From: Thiocapsa bogorovii | GTDB taxonomy: Bacteria; Pseudomonadota; Gammaproteobacteria; Chromatiales; Chromatiaceae | Assembly: GCF_021228795.1 (NCBI RefSeq) | Contig: NZ_CP089309.1 | Location: 2,480,001-2,544,000, forward strand | Length of the DNA stretch: 64,000 bases | Reading direction: 5' to 3' | Part shown: piece by piece, positions 53,512 through 63,714 of the stretch | Position numbering within the stretch: position 1 is the stretch's first letter | How the letters are laid out: each line of letters begins with the position of its first letter | The notes under the pieces: model-generated | The model's input: only the letters and a program-made list of their open reading frames with translations | What the model was told of the DNA's origin: nothing | The model's database searches: none | Made by a program: the position numbers and the translations under genes

Positions 53512-54213
53512 TCAGGCAATCGCCCCGGCGGGTGACGCAGGCCGCTGGATCGCCGCGACTCGGGCGTCGATGAGACGCTTGCCGGCGAGCATGAAACCGA
53601 GCGCCAGAAACCCCCCGGGCGGCAAGACCGCAAGGAGGAAACCGCGGTACTCCGGAATCAGGGTCAGCTCGAGGAAGGCCATGCCGTCGCCGAGCAGCAG
53701 CTCGGCGTTGGCGAACAGGGTGCCGCTGCCGATGATCTCGCGGACCGCGCCCAGCAAAACCAAGACGAAGGTAAAACCGACGCCCATCATCAGCCCGTCG
53801 AAGGCCGCCGGGAGCACTGGATTGCGGGAGGCGAATGACTCGGCCCGGCCCAGGATGGCGCAGTTGGTCACGATCAGGGGGATAAAGAGACCCAAGACTT
53901 TGTGAAGGTCGTGTAGCCAAGCATTGAGCCCCAAGTCCACCAGGGTCACCAAGACGGCGATGATCAAGACAAACACAGGAATGCGCACCTCGGCCGTGAT
54001 CAGACCACGCAGCATGGAGATCAGCAGCCCGGAGGCAACCAGTACGGCCGTCGTCGCGAGCCCCATTCCGAGCCCGTTGGTCGCCGTACCGGTGACCGCA
54101 AGCAGGGGACAAAGCGCGAGCGACTGGGCCAGGACCACGTTGTTGTGGAAGACGCCGTCGCGGGCGATTCGACCCCATGGGGTCCGGTCTTTGTCGTCTG
54201 TGGCTGTGCTCAT
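53512..54213 (-). CDS. rnfE: Rnf electron-transport complex subunit E
   Basis: A 233-residue membrane subunit of the ferredoxin:NAD+ oxidoreductase complex. RnfE/RsxE features: GVFHNNVVLAQSLALCPLLA near the start, ATTAVLVASGLLISMLRGLI, and the LIVTNCAILGRAESFASRNP segment carrying the paired-helix cysteine found also in RnfA. Six helices expected. RnfA and RnfE pack as a pseudo-symmetric pair around an Fe-S site at the ion path (known from the family). Confidence 0.95.
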   Translation of the reverse strand: MSTATDDKDRTPWGRIARDGVFHNNVVLAQSLALCPLLAVTGTATNGLGMGLATTAVLVASGLLISMLRGLITAEVRIPVFVLIIAVLVTLVDLGLNAWLHDLHKVLGLFIPLIVTNCAILGRAESFASRNPVLPAAFDGLMMGVGFTFVLVLLGAVREIIGSGTLFANAELLLGDGMAFLELTLIPEYRGFLLAVLPPGGFLALGFMLAGKRLIDARVAAIQRPASPAGAIA

Positions 54214-54265
54214 ATGGCCTCGATGCTCTCCATCCAGAAAGGGGCTGTGCGGCTCGACTCCGGAC

Positions 54266-54946
54266 TCAGGGCTGCCGCGTCGTGACTGGGCTTCGCGCCA
54301 GGTCCGGGGTATCGACCTGAACGACCGCGTTGGCGGTCAGGGTGTCGCGGTGCTTGGCGAAGAGCTCCAGTCCGCCGCGCAATGCGCCGACGATCCCACG
54401 CGGGGTGATCGTCGCCCCGGTGAACTGGTCGAAATCACCACCGTCTTTCTTGACCGCCCAACGTTCGGCCGGCGGATTGCCGAGGCTCAAGCCATCGAAG
54501 CCCAAGATCCAGTCGCCTTTGGCGACCTCCATCTTGTCCCCTAGGCCCGGCGTCTCCGCATGCGACAGTACACGTGTCCCCAAGATCGTCCCGGTGGCAT
54601 CCAGCCCGAGCAGCAGCTCGATCTTTCCGCCATAGCCGACGCCGCTGATCCGATAGGCCAGCCCCGTGACCTGCAGGCCCTGGAGCGCGCGGTAGACAAT
54701 CAGCGTTTCGCCGTCCGGACCCTCCAGCGTGAGCGGATCGGCCAGCAGATCGTTGTCGTGGATCGCCGGCGGAATGACCTCCGCGAGCGACGCCTTGAGA
54801 TCCTCGGCCTTTCGTAGCGCGATGGTGTCACGCGTGGCGATATCGCCCATCACCAGGAGGGCCGCGGCGATCAGCGTAAAGCCCCCAAGCAAACCCGCCT
54901 GGTAGCCGATGCGTTTTCGATAGCTGGGTTGGGCGATGGACGTCAT
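54266..54946 (-). CDS. rnfG: Rnf electron-transport complex subunit G (covalent FMN)
   Basis: A 226-residue subunit with one N-terminal membrane span (LGGFTLIAAALLVMGDIATR) and a periplasmic FMN domain. The flavin attachment motif DQFTGATITPRGIVGAL carries the threonine that binds FMN through phosphoester linkage. The ATG at 54946 overlaps the rnfD stop (ATGA), although the frame is open far upstream as antisense. Confidence 0.94.
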   Translation of the reverse strand: MTSIAQPSYRKRIGYQAGLLGGFTLIAAALLVMGDIATRDTIALRKAEDLKASLAEVIPPAIHDNDLLADPLTLEGPDGETLIVYRALQGLQVTGLAYRISGVGYGGKIELLLGLDATGTILGTRVLSHAETPGLGDKMEVAKGDWILGFDGLSLGNPPAERWAVKKDGGDFDQFTGATITPRGIVGALRGGLELFAKHRDTLTANAVVQVDTPDLARSPVTTRQP

Positions 54947-56034
54947 TGGCGCATCTCTGCGTTGTCGGCGTATTCGATCGGCGTACCCCGCCGATCGCGT
55001 CCGTAGACGCGCGGCCGGATGTAATGGTCGATCATCGGGGTACAGGCGTTCATGAGCAGGATGGCGAAGGCGACCCCCTCGGGGTAGCCGGCCCAAGTAC
55101 GAATCACATAGACCAGGACCCCGCAGCCGGCCCCGAAGACGATCTGGCCGAGCTTGGACACGGGCGAGGTCACCGGATCGGTCGCGATGAAGAAGGCGAC
55201 CAACAGCGTCGCGCCGGAGACGATGTGATAGAGGGCCCCGGCATAGTGCTCGGGGTCGTAGAGATTCATCAGGGTCGCGAGGATCGCGAGGCTGCCGATC
55301 ATCGCCACCGGCGTGTGCCAGGTGATGACCCGATTGGCCAGTAGGAAGAGCCCACCGAGCAGAATCAGCAGGGCAGAGGTCTCGCCCATACTGCCGGCGA
55401 TGGTTCCGACGGCACCCGACACCAGGTAGGCAATGTCGGGGATGATCTCGGACAGACTCATGCCCTGACTCAGCTCGGTTCGAACATGACTCAGGAGCGT
55501 GGCGCCGGAGACAGCATCGAAGCCCGGTTGACCGAGACTGATCGCGACGCTCTGGAGGAACCCCGGCGCATCGGCGGAGAACAGCGGCATGGGTTGGACA
55601 TAGCTGGTCATCTCCAGAGGAAAGGAGATCAACAGGGCCACCCGAGCCACCATCGCCGGATTGAAGAGGTTCTGACCGAGCCCGCCGAAGACATGCTTGG
55701 CAACCACAACGGCAATCACCGCTCCGATCGCACCGATCCACCAAGGCGCCCAGGGCGGCAGACTGACCGCTAGCAACCAACCGGCGAGCAGGGCCGAGCC
55801 GTCGAGCAGATAAAGACGCTGAGACTTTCCGGCGAGTTTCAGACAAGCCGACTCGGCGAGGAGCGCGGTACCGATCGTGGCGAAGAAGAGAAAAATCGCC
55901 GGCCAGCCGAACTGCCAGAATCCGAAGAGCGTCGCCGGCAAGAGGGCCAGCATCACCAAACTCATGGTGCGCTGGATGCTGGTGCGGGCGTGGGCGAAGG
56001 GGCCGGCGCTCGAGGCCGGGGTCTCGATCTGCAT
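54943..56034 (-). CDS. rnfD: Rnf electron-transport complex subunit D (covalent FMN)
   Basis: A 363-residue, ~10-helix subunit, homologous to NqrB. The flavinylation motif is in DAVSGATLLSHVRTE (Thr of SGAT). NLFNPAMVARVALLISFPLE and FIATDPVTSPVSKLGQIVFG are typical conserved parts. One base follows rnfC, and its stop overlaps rnfG. It is thought to form part of the ion-translocating path. Confidence 0.95.
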   Translation of the reverse strand: MQIETPASSAGPFAHARTSIQRTMSLVMLALLPATLFGFWQFGWPAIFLFFATIGTALLAESACLKLAGKSQRLYLLDGSALLAGWLLAVSLPPWAPWWIGAIGAVIAVVVAKHVFGGLGQNLFNPAMVARVALLISFPLEMTSYVQPMPLFSADAPGFLQSVAISLGQPGFDAVSGATLLSHVRTELSQGMSLSEIIPDIAYLVSGAVGTIAGSMGETSALLILLGGLFLLANRVITWHTPVAMIGSLAILATLMNLYDPEHYAGALYHIVSGATLLVAFFIATDPVTSPVSKLGQIVFGAGCGVLVYVIRTWAGYPEGVAFAILLMNACTPMIDHYIRPRVYGRDRRGTPIEYADNAEMRQ

Positions 56035-56035
56035 G

Positions 56036-57562
56036 TTAGGCCTCCGCTCTTATGGTCGGCGGCTCGGCTGCCGCCCCGGATGTCGCGATCGCGGCATCGG
56101 TCTCGGCTGTCTCGGCGGCCTTCTTCGCCGCAGCCTCGCGCTTGCGTTTCGCCATCGCCTCACGCTTGGCCTGCTTCATCGCCTCCATCCGGGCGGTGCG
56201 TTGCTCGGCCAGCCGCTTGGTCTCGGTCATCTTCTGCTTGGCGCGTCCGCGCGCGGCCATCTCGCCCTTGGCATAGTTGAAGTACTGCACCAGCGGGATA
56301 TGGGCCGGGCAGACGTAGGCGCAGGATCCGCAACCGATGCAATCCATCAGTCCGAGGCTCACGGCACCTTCCAGATCGCCTGCACGGGTATGGGCAGCCA
56401 TGTCGAGCGGTACCAGTCCGCAGGGACACGCCTGCACGCAGGTCGCACAACGAATACAGGGCATGGGCTCATGCCGGGTGACCTCGGCGGTCGTGAGTGC
56501 CAGCACGCCGTTACTGCCCTTGACCATGGGAACGCGCGTGCTCGGGAGCGGTTGGCCCATCATGGGACCGCCGCTGATAAGCTGCGCCGGCTGTTCCGCG
56601 AAGCCGCCGCAGTGCTCAAGCAGATCCTGCACTCGCGCTCCGAGAGGCACGCGCAGGTTGCGCGGCCGCGAAACGGCCCCGCCGCTGACGGTCACCACAC
56701 GCGAGACCAGCGGCCGACCCCAGCGCAGCGCCTCGTGGACCGCGAAGGCGGTGGCGCCGTTGTGCACGACCACACCGATATCTGCGGTCAGTCCGCGCGC
56801 CGGTGTCTCGCGCCCGGTCAGCGACTGCACCAGATGCTTTTCGGACCCCATCGGGTAACGCGTCGGCAAGCGGGCGATGCGGATCCGCGGATCCGCCGAG
56901 GCGGCCAGCGCCATCGCGGCCTGCGCCTCGGGCTTGTTGTTCTCGATGGCGACGATGATCCGGTCGACCCCCAAGGCGTGCGCCATAATTCTGACCCCGT
57001 CGATGACCTCCTCGGCATGCTCGCGCATGAGCCGGTCGTCGCAGGTCAGATACGGCTCGCATTCAGCCCCGTTGATCACGAGGGTATGCAGGCGGTAGCG
57101 GGTACGCAGATTCAGCTTCACCGCGGACGGGAAGGTCGCGCCCCCCATTCCGACGATGCCGGCTGCTGCGACACGCGCAGCAATCTCCTCCGGCGCAAGC
57201 GCAAAGGGATCGGGAACGCCTTGAATCTCGTCCGACCAACGATCCTCGCCGTCGGGCTTCAGGGTCACGGTCCGCACCGAAAGCCCGGAGGCGTGATGCG
57301 CCGGGTAGCTCCCGACCCCCATCACCCGCCCCGAGGTGGGCGCATGCACCGGCGCCGATATGGCGCCCTGGCTGAGTGCGAGCAGCTCGCCCTTGGCCAC
57401 CTGCTGACCGCGGCGCACGGCCGGCTTGGCAGGCGCACCGATATGCTGCTGCAGCGGGATGTGCAGCAACGCCGGCATCGGCAGGTCCTCGATCGCCTGC
57501 CCGGCCGCGAGGTGCTTATTGTCTTGCGGATGCACGCCGCCGCGGATCTTGAAGAGTTTCAT
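56036..57562 (-). CDS. rnfC: Rnf electron-transport complex subunit C (NADH/Fe-S)
   Basis: A 508-residue peripheral subunit that interacts with NAD(H). Motifs: GMGGATFPSAVKLNLRTRYR, NGAECEPYLTCDDRLMREHA, and two ferredoxin-type clusters CIRCATCVQACPCGLVP and CIGCGSCAYVCPAHIP. The C-terminal tail (about 445-508) is a Lys/Ala-rich helix, shorter than the long repeats of E. coli RsxC. ATG overlaps the rnfB stop by four bases. Confidence 0.95.
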   Translation of the reverse strand: MKLFKIRGGVHPQDNKHLAAGQAIEDLPMPALLHIPLQQHIGAPAKPAVRRGQQVAKGELLALSQGAISAPVHAPTSGRVMGVGSYPAHHASGLSVRTVTLKPDGEDRWSDEIQGVPDPFALAPEEIAARVAAAGIVGMGGATFPSAVKLNLRTRYRLHTLVINGAECEPYLTCDDRLMREHAEEVIDGVRIMAHALGVDRIIVAIENNKPEAQAAMALAASADPRIRIARLPTRYPMGSEKHLVQSLTGRETPARGLTADIGVVVHNGATAFAVHEALRWGRPLVSRVVTVSGGAVSRPRNLRVPLGARVQDLLEHCGGFAEQPAQLISGGPMMGQPLPSTRVPMVKGSNGVLALTTAEVTRHEPMPCIRCATCVQACPCGLVPLDMAAHTRAGDLEGAVSLGLMDCIGCGSCAYVCPAHIPLVQYFNYAKGEMAARGRAKQKMTETKRLAEQRTARMEAMKQAKREAMAKRKREAAAKKAAETAETDAAIATSGAAAEPPTIRAEA

Positions 57563-58197
57563 CGTCGGGTCCTTCTTGCCTCTGCGTCTCGATCTTTAGG
57601 GCGTTGCGCGGGGGGTGCCTCCTGACTCCCGCCATCAGCCAAAACCGAAGCTGGTGGCCCGCCTAATGGCGCCAGCGCGCTCGGCTTCGGCCAATACCAG
57701 GTCTGCAGGGTCGGCGTGACCGGGCGCATCTCGATGCACTCGGTCGGGCAGACGTCGAAGCACAGCTCGCACCCGGTACAGGCGTCGGCGAAGACGCTGT
57801 GGATCATGTTGTTGGCCCCCATGATCGCGTCCGTCGGGCAGCGCTTGAAGCATTTGCAGCAGCCGATGCAGAGGTTCTCGTGGATGTGTGCGATCGCCGG
57901 CGCTTTGTCGGCAACTCCGGAGAGGTCGACGCTGACCCCGAGCACACCCGCGAGCTCCTCCGCCAGGGCACGTCCGCCCGGCGGACAGATGGTCACCGAG
58001 GCCGCGCCCGAGGCGATCGCCTCCGCTGCCGGCGCGCATCCGGGATAGCCGCATTGACCGCACTGCGAGCCGGGCAGCAGCTCCACGACCCGATCGGCGA
58101 GCGGATTCCCCTCGACCTTCAGATAGCGTGCGGCGAGGCCCAGGAGCCAACCCAAAATCAGGCCGAGTGTCGTGAGGCTAAAGATCGCGGCTATCAT
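57559..58197 (-). CDS. rnfB: Rnf electron-transport complex subunit B (ferredoxin-type)
   Basis: A 212-residue subunit with an N-terminal membrane anchor ([20 protein letters not shown]), the Fe-S domain CGQCGYPGCAPAAEAIASG followed by CPPGG, and two 4Fe-4S motifs: CIGCCKCFKRCPTDAI and CTGCELCFDVCPTECIEM. It is the entry or exit port for ferredoxin electrons. The C-terminal tail is Pro/Ala-rich. Its start overlaps the stop of a small upstream reading frame (58194-58415) rather than rnfA itself. Confidence 0.95.
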   Translation of the reverse strand: MIAAIFSLTTLGLILGWLLGLAARYLKVEGNPLADRVVELLPGSQCGQCGYPGCAPAAEAIASGAASVTICPPGGRALAEELAGVLGVSVDLSGVADKAPAIAHIHENLCIGCCKCFKRCPTDAIMGANNMIHSVFADACTGCELCFDVCPTECIEMRPVTPTLQTWYWPKPSALAPLGGPPASVLADGGSQEAPPAQRPKDRDAEARRTRR

Positions 58198-58456
58198 CGT
58201 GTTCCGATCTCGTTTAAGAATCCGTCATGTTGGTTGTGCCCTTCTAGGCGGCCAAGGAACTGCTGGTCCGCTGCCCTCCGAAACCCGACCCGAACCCCGT
58301 CGGCATCCGTCTCGAAAATCGTCACACCCGTGCAGCGCACCCCTTCATCGATCTCTCGCCCTCCGGAACGCGTCCCGCCATGGCCGCTGACCGGACAAGA
58401 GTTCGAGCGCTTCACCGATCCTTGCCTGTCGCGCCGACCGCGTTCCGCAGTTTCAT
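58194..58456 (-). CDS. Unrecognised small reading-frame chain between rnfA and rnfB, possibly one frameshifted gene
   Basis: A 14-codon frame (ATG 58456-58454, [14 protein letters not shown]) overlaps the rnfA stop as ATGA and ends in TGA overlapping a GTG at 58415. That GTG opens a 73-residue frame (starting with [20 protein letters not shown], then [20 protein letters not shown]) whose TGA overlaps the rnfB ATG. The whole 255-base gap is thus filled with coupled translation. Third positions favour G/C. No family is recognised. Either two tiny genes, or one ~88-residue gene broken by a +1/-1 shift near 58413. Confidence 0.4.
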
Positions 58457-59028
58457 GCCAGCCCGGCGAATCCCATGAAGGCCAGCGAAAGGAGCCCGGC
58501 TGCGATAAAGGCGATCGGTGTCCCGGTGAAGGCTGCCGGGACCTGCGCCAGAGCCAGTCGCTCGCGCATGCCGGCGAACAGCAGCATCACCAAGGTGAAC
58601 CCAAGGGCCGAGCCGAACCCGTAGAGGACGCTTTCGAGGAATCCATGCGCCTCTTGGACATTCAGCAAGGCCACGCCCAGCACGGCGCAGTTCGTGGTAA
58701 TGAGGGGGAGGAAGATCCCCAAGACCTGGTAGAGGGCGGGCGAAAGCTTGCGCACCGCCATCTCGGTAAATTGCACGACCGCGGCAATCACCAGGATGAA
58801 GGTCAGGATGCGGAGGAAACCGATATCCAGTGGCTGAAGCACAAACCATTCGAGCAGCCAGCTCGCAACCGCGGCCAAGGTCAGCACAAAGGTGGTGGCC
58901 AGACCCATCCCCAAGGCGGAGTCGAGCTTGTTCGACACCCCCATGAAGGGACAGAGCCCCAGGAATTTGACCAGCACGACGTTGTTGACCAACGCCGTGC
59001 CGAGAATCAGCATCACATACTCGCCCAT
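58453..59028 (-). CDS. rnfA: Rnf electron-transport complex subunit A
   Basis: A 191-residue, six-helix membrane subunit starting [40 protein letters not shown] and [20 protein letters not shown] contain the two conserved cysteines that coordinate the intramembrane Fe-S centre with RnfE. First gene of the rnf operon. The frame is open upstream without membrane character; ATG 59028 gives the usual length and lies about 30 bases from the predicted sigma54 start site. Confidence 0.95.
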   Translation of the reverse strand: MGEYVMLILGTALVNNVVLVKFLGLCPFMGVSNKLDSALGMGLATTFVLTLAAVASWLLEWFVLQPLDIGFLRILTFILVIAAVVQFTEMAVRKLSPALYQVLGIFLPLITTNCAVLGVALLNVQEAHGFLESVLYGFGSALGFTLVMLLFAGMRERLALAQVPAAFTGTPIAFIAAGLLSLAFMGFAGLA

Positions 59029-59070
59029 CGGTGGAACGCCCTTGCGTCGCGACCTTGATGCCATAGCAGC

Positions 59071-59086
59071 AGCAAATGCGGTGCCA
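59071..59086 (-). promoter_or_regulatory. Sigma54 promoter of the rnf operon
   Basis: On the minus strand: TGGCAC-CGCAT-TTGCT (59086 to 59071), a full match to the -24/-12 consensus with GG and GC ten bases apart. The transcript would begin about 12 bases further, near 59060, giving a ~30-base leader before the rnfA ATG. Confidence 0.85.
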
Positions 59087-59263
59087 GCAACCGAGTGCGA
59101 CGCGCGCACCGGATCGATCGGCGCCCTTCCAGATGGCGCTGGAGACCGAAATCGTCGCTTCATCAATCGATTGACCTCGCCTGGGGAGCGTGCGGCGCGG
59201 AACAGCCGGCATCCCGCCGGCGCGTCCGTCTCGCTCCTCGGCGTCATCCCTCCGGAGCCGGGC

Positions 59264-59279
59264 TGTCGCGGTGACAACA
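59264..59279. promoter_or_regulatory. NifA upstream activator site 1
   Basis: TGT-N10-ACA (TGTCGCGGTGACAACA). It is one of two such sites 43 bases apart (about four helical turns, same face), between the two divergent sigma54 promoters. Confidence 0.7.
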
Positions 59280-59306
59280 GAGATCACGGTTGCAGTTGCA
59301 TCGAAA

Positions 59307-59322
59307 TGTCGTAAAACTGACA
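59307..59322. promoter_or_regulatory. NifA upstream activator site 2
   Basis: TGT-N10-ACA (TGTCGTAAAACTGACA). It lies about 110 bases upstream of the nifL-side -24 box and about 220 upstream of the rnfA-side -24 box; either promoter could use the pair by DNA looping. Confidence 0.75.
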
Positions 59323-59431
59323 GGGGTATCGACAGGGGCGCCTCCGACTGAGAGCGTTGGGCCGACGACATGCGCTGCGCTGTCCGAGCGGACTCGGGGT
59401 CGTCATGTGCCACACGCGCAGCTGTCATTTA

Positions 59432-59448
59432 TGGCATTATAATTGCTT
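59432..59448 (+). promoter_or_regulatory. Sigma54-type promoter of nifLA
   Basis: TGGCATTATAATTGCTT: TGGCA and TTGCT with GG (59433-59434) and GC (59445-59446) ten bases apart. Predicted start near 59458, 27 bases before the nifL GTG. A TATAAT hexamer overlaps it (59438-59443) but lacks a -35 partner. Confidence 0.7.
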
Positions 59449-59484
59449 TAACTTTAGCCCACGTACAGGATTCAGGAGAGCGCC

Positions 59485-61125
59485 GTGCCGGTCCGAGAAG
59501 CCCCGGACACCGTCCAGCAGGTCGTCATCAACGCGCTCGGCGAGTTTCTGGCCTCGCCGCCGGACGGGACCCCGATCGAGGTTGTCGAGGCGCTGACCCT
59601 GATGGGCGGCAATGCGTTGGATCCGCTGCCTCCCCGCCTCTTCTTCGAAGCGGTCGAGCAGTCGCCCGTGGCTATCTCCATCACGGACCATAGAGCGGCG
59701 ATCCTCTATGCGAATCGTGCCTTCGAAACCTTGACCGGTTACAGCCGCGAGGAGGTTTTGGGACAGAACGAGTCGATCCTCTCGAGCAACGCGACCCCCC
59801 CCAGCGTCTACCAACAGCTGTGGCAAACCATCCAGCGCAAGGAGACTTGGACGGGCACTCTGGTCAACCGCACCAAGGCGGGCCGCGACTATCTAGCCGA
59901 GTTGATCATCTCCCCGGTCCTAGACCGCGAAGGGGATCTTCAGTACTTCCTCGGGATGCATCGGGACGCGACCAAGGTCCACGAGCTCGAGGGGGCGCTG
60001 CGTCAACAGAAGGCGCGCATCGAGACGGTCCTGGATGCGGCCCCGGTGATCGTGGTCCTGCTCGACAGCAAGGGCCGGATCATCCTGGACAATCAAGAGT
60101 ACAAAAAGCTGTTCGGGGATCTGCGCGGCAAGGAGCCGGCCGATGTTCTGCGCGCGGCGGTCAGCGAGCAGCTCGGCGTGGATGCCTTCGCCGCCTGTTT
60201 GGATGGGCGAGGCTTCAAGGATGTCGAGGTCGCCATCGAGATCCCGGGCTCGATGGGGCCGCGCTGGTTCGCCTGCTCGGGGACCCCGGTCGAGGAGACG
60301 GACGCCAGCGCTCGGACCTATTTCGGCCGACAGGTCCCCGGCGACCGGCGTTTGCTGCTCCTCGCGAGCGAGGTCACGGCGCGGAGGCGCGAGATCGAGC
60401 GCGCCCATCTGGAAAACCTACGCGCCAGGCTCGCCGAGCAGCAGTTGATGCACGGGATGCGCGAGGCCCTCGCCGCGGCCATCTATCAGATCCAGGTTCC
60501 GCTCAACGTCATCAACGCCGCCGCGGCCATGGTCCGCGGCGGTGCCGGCAACGTCGACACGCTCGCCGGGATGCTCGACCAGATCAGCGTCTCGGGGGCC
60601 AAGGCACTCGCGACGCTGACCTCGGCGCTGCCCGAGGAGCCGCGCGAGGCCGGGGTCATGGTCAACGTCAACGAGCTCCTGCGCCAGGTCCTGGAGCTAG
60701 AGACCGACCGGCTCTTGGCCACGGGGATCGTGGTCGATTGGCGCCCGGCGCATGTTCTGCCCGAGCTGCCGGGCCACAAGAATCAACTGCGCGCCTTGTT
60801 CAAGCACCTGCTCGACAATGCCATTCAGGCGCTCTGCGAAACCAACCGCGCACACCGCGAGCTGCGCCTGACGACCCGCCGGGTCGACGAAGCCGTCGAG
60901 GTCGAGATCGAAGACAACGGCCCGGGGATCCCGACCGAAGACCGTTACAAGGTGTTCGAGCCCTTCTACATCGGCTGGCGCAACCGCCGCGGCAAGGCCG
61001 GTATGGGTCTTGCGCTCAGTCAAGAGATCGTGAATGCCCACGGAGGCAGTATCGAGGTCGACCCGAAGATGACCGATGGCTGTCGGATTCGCCTGTCACT
61101 GACTGCTGTCCCCGACGACGACTGA
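59485..61125 (+). CDS. nifL: Nitrogen-fixation negative regulator NifL
   Basis: A 546-residue flavoprotein-type anti-activator of NifA. PAS1 (about 52-170) carries the FAD-pocket pattern ILYANRAFETLTGYSREEV; PAS2 covers about 180-300; a central helical H-like region follows (REALAAAIYQIQVPLNVINA), then a GHKL ATP-binding domain with N box LLDNAIQALCE, G1 EIEDNGPGIP and G2 GKAGMGLALSQE. The phospho-histidine position in the H region is occupied by tyrosine, so it cannot autophosphorylate there. It senses redox, ADP and, through GlnK, nitrogen. Start is GTG 59485 with GGAGAG upstream; nifA follows 16 bases after its stop. Confidence 0.93.
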   Translation: MPVREAPDTVQQVVINALGEFLASPPDGTPIEVVEALTLMGGNALDPLPPRLFFEAVEQSPVAISITDHRAAILYANRAFETLTGYSREEVLGQNESILSSNATPPSVYQQLWQTIQRKETWTGTLVNRTKAGRDYLAELIISPVLDREGDLQYFLGMHRDATKVHELEGALRQQKARIETVLDAAPVIVVLLDSKGRIILDNQEYKKLFGDLRGKEPADVLRAAVSEQLGVDAFAACLDGRGFKDVEVAIEIPGSMGPRWFACSGTPVEETDASARTYFGRQVPGDRRLLLLASEVTARRREIERAHLENLRARLAEQQLMHGMREALAAAIYQIQVPLNVINAAAAMVRGGAGNVDTLAGMLDQISVSGAKALATLTSALPEEPREAGVMVNVNELLRQVLELETDRLLATGIVVDWRPAHVLPELPGHKNQLRALFKHLLDNAIQALCETNRAHRELRLTTRRVDEAVEVEIEDNGPGIPTEDRYKVFEPFYIGWRNRRGKAGMGLALSQEIVNAHGGSIEVDPKMTDGCRIRLSLTAVPDDD

Positions 61126-61141
61126 GCTTGCACGGACCCTC

Positions 61142-62722
<1,581 letters not shown>

Positions 62723-62904
62723 GCCCCCGGCATCGTTCTGGCTTCTCGATCCGCGAGCCGGGTCACTCCAGCTTGAGGCCGAACGGAAAAGACACGGGCG
62801 AGTTCCGGGTATCCTCCTTCGCCTGGTCAGCGATTCGACTCTCTCTTCGATATTGAGAGCATCCCTCTCACAATCGCTTGTGGGTGCGTCTGAAAGCGGA
62901 GTGT

Positions 62905-63480
62905 TCAGAATTGTTTCACGAGCTCTGCCAGCATCCGCATGTCGGCGAGGAACCACCCAATCGCCGCGACGATCAAGCCGTCTCTGAGACTTGTCCGCCA
63001 GGTTCTTCCGCTCTTGCGGGGCGACCCGTAGCCAAGTCCGAAGAGCAGCGCCACAAGGCTGAGCTCGCTGAGTTGGAATGCAGCACCGAGGCTGAGCAAG
63101 CCGGCCGCCGCAGCCACGAAGAACAGCGTGGTCCACAACCACAGCATCAGCGCCGTGATGTTCGCTGGGCTCAATAACAATTCTTGGAGCTCGGGCGCGC
63201 TCACAGTTTTTCCCGTCGCGAACTCCCGACCGAACCCGTCGCCGTAGACGCTCGCGACATAGAGGCCCGTGCCCGTCACGAGGGTGAACAGCCCGACGAT
63301 TCTCGCCGATGGCGGGCTGTACTCCAGCCCTCCCAGCACCGCGAGGATCATGATGCTCGTCGTTGTCAGCCGCGAGGGAATGCTGCCATCCGCGACCCCG
63401 GACCTGGCCGCGGCAATCAGCTTGGCTGACACCGTCGCCTGCCGGTCTCCGGCACCGCAACCGCGCTTGCGGACCTTCAT
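62905..63480 (-). CDS. Four-helix membrane protein, unknown function
   Basis: A 191-residue protein starting MKVRKRGCGAGDRQATVSAK at an ATG seven bases after AGGAGA. Hydrophobic segments: TTSIMILAVLGGLEYSPPSA, RIVGLFTLVTGTGLYVASVY, NITALMLWLWTTLFFVAAAA, ELSLVALLFGLGYGSPRKSG, and a C-terminal LIVAAIGWFLADM. No family is recognised. It converges on nifA and has no obvious partner gene. Confidence 0.7.
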   Translation of the reverse strand: MKVRKRGCGAGDRQATVSAKLIAAARSGVADGSIPSRLTTTSIMILAVLGGLEYSPPSARIVGLFTLVTGTGLYVASVYGDGFGREFATGKTVSAPELQELLLSPANITALMLWLWTTLFFVAAAAGLLSLGAAFQLSELSLVALLFGLGYGSPRKSGRTWRTSLRDGLIVAAIGWFLADMRMLAELVKQF

Positions 63481-63714
63481 GTTGCGTCTCCTTAGCGCGC
63501 CCAGTGGCGCTCCGGTGGCGCTCGAGGAACAGCGCAAGACCGCGCCATGCCGCGTCGGATTCCGGAAGATCGAGGTCCTGTTGGAACAGGTGCCACATGC
63601 CTTCTTAGACGAACAAGCCGATGATGGTCAGGTCCTCCGGGGCATCGTAGTCCGGTGTCCCGCCCTACAGGTGATACGCGTGATTGCGGATTAGGGTTAC
63701 GGGCGTCCCGCTGA
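63481..63714. other. Short gap with decayed coding traces
   Basis: Minus-strand frames read PEDLTIIGLFV then stop, and MWHLFQQDLDLPESDAAWRG onward without an end of its own; both look like fragments of a lost gene between the RND pump gene and the membrane-protein gene. Confidence 0.3.

Noticed and set aside
59438-59443. TATAAT hexamer upstream of nifL as a sigma70 -10 box
   Set aside because: No acceptable -35 box at 16-18 bases upstream, and the sequence is fully covered by a better sigma54 motif. Kept only as a remark.
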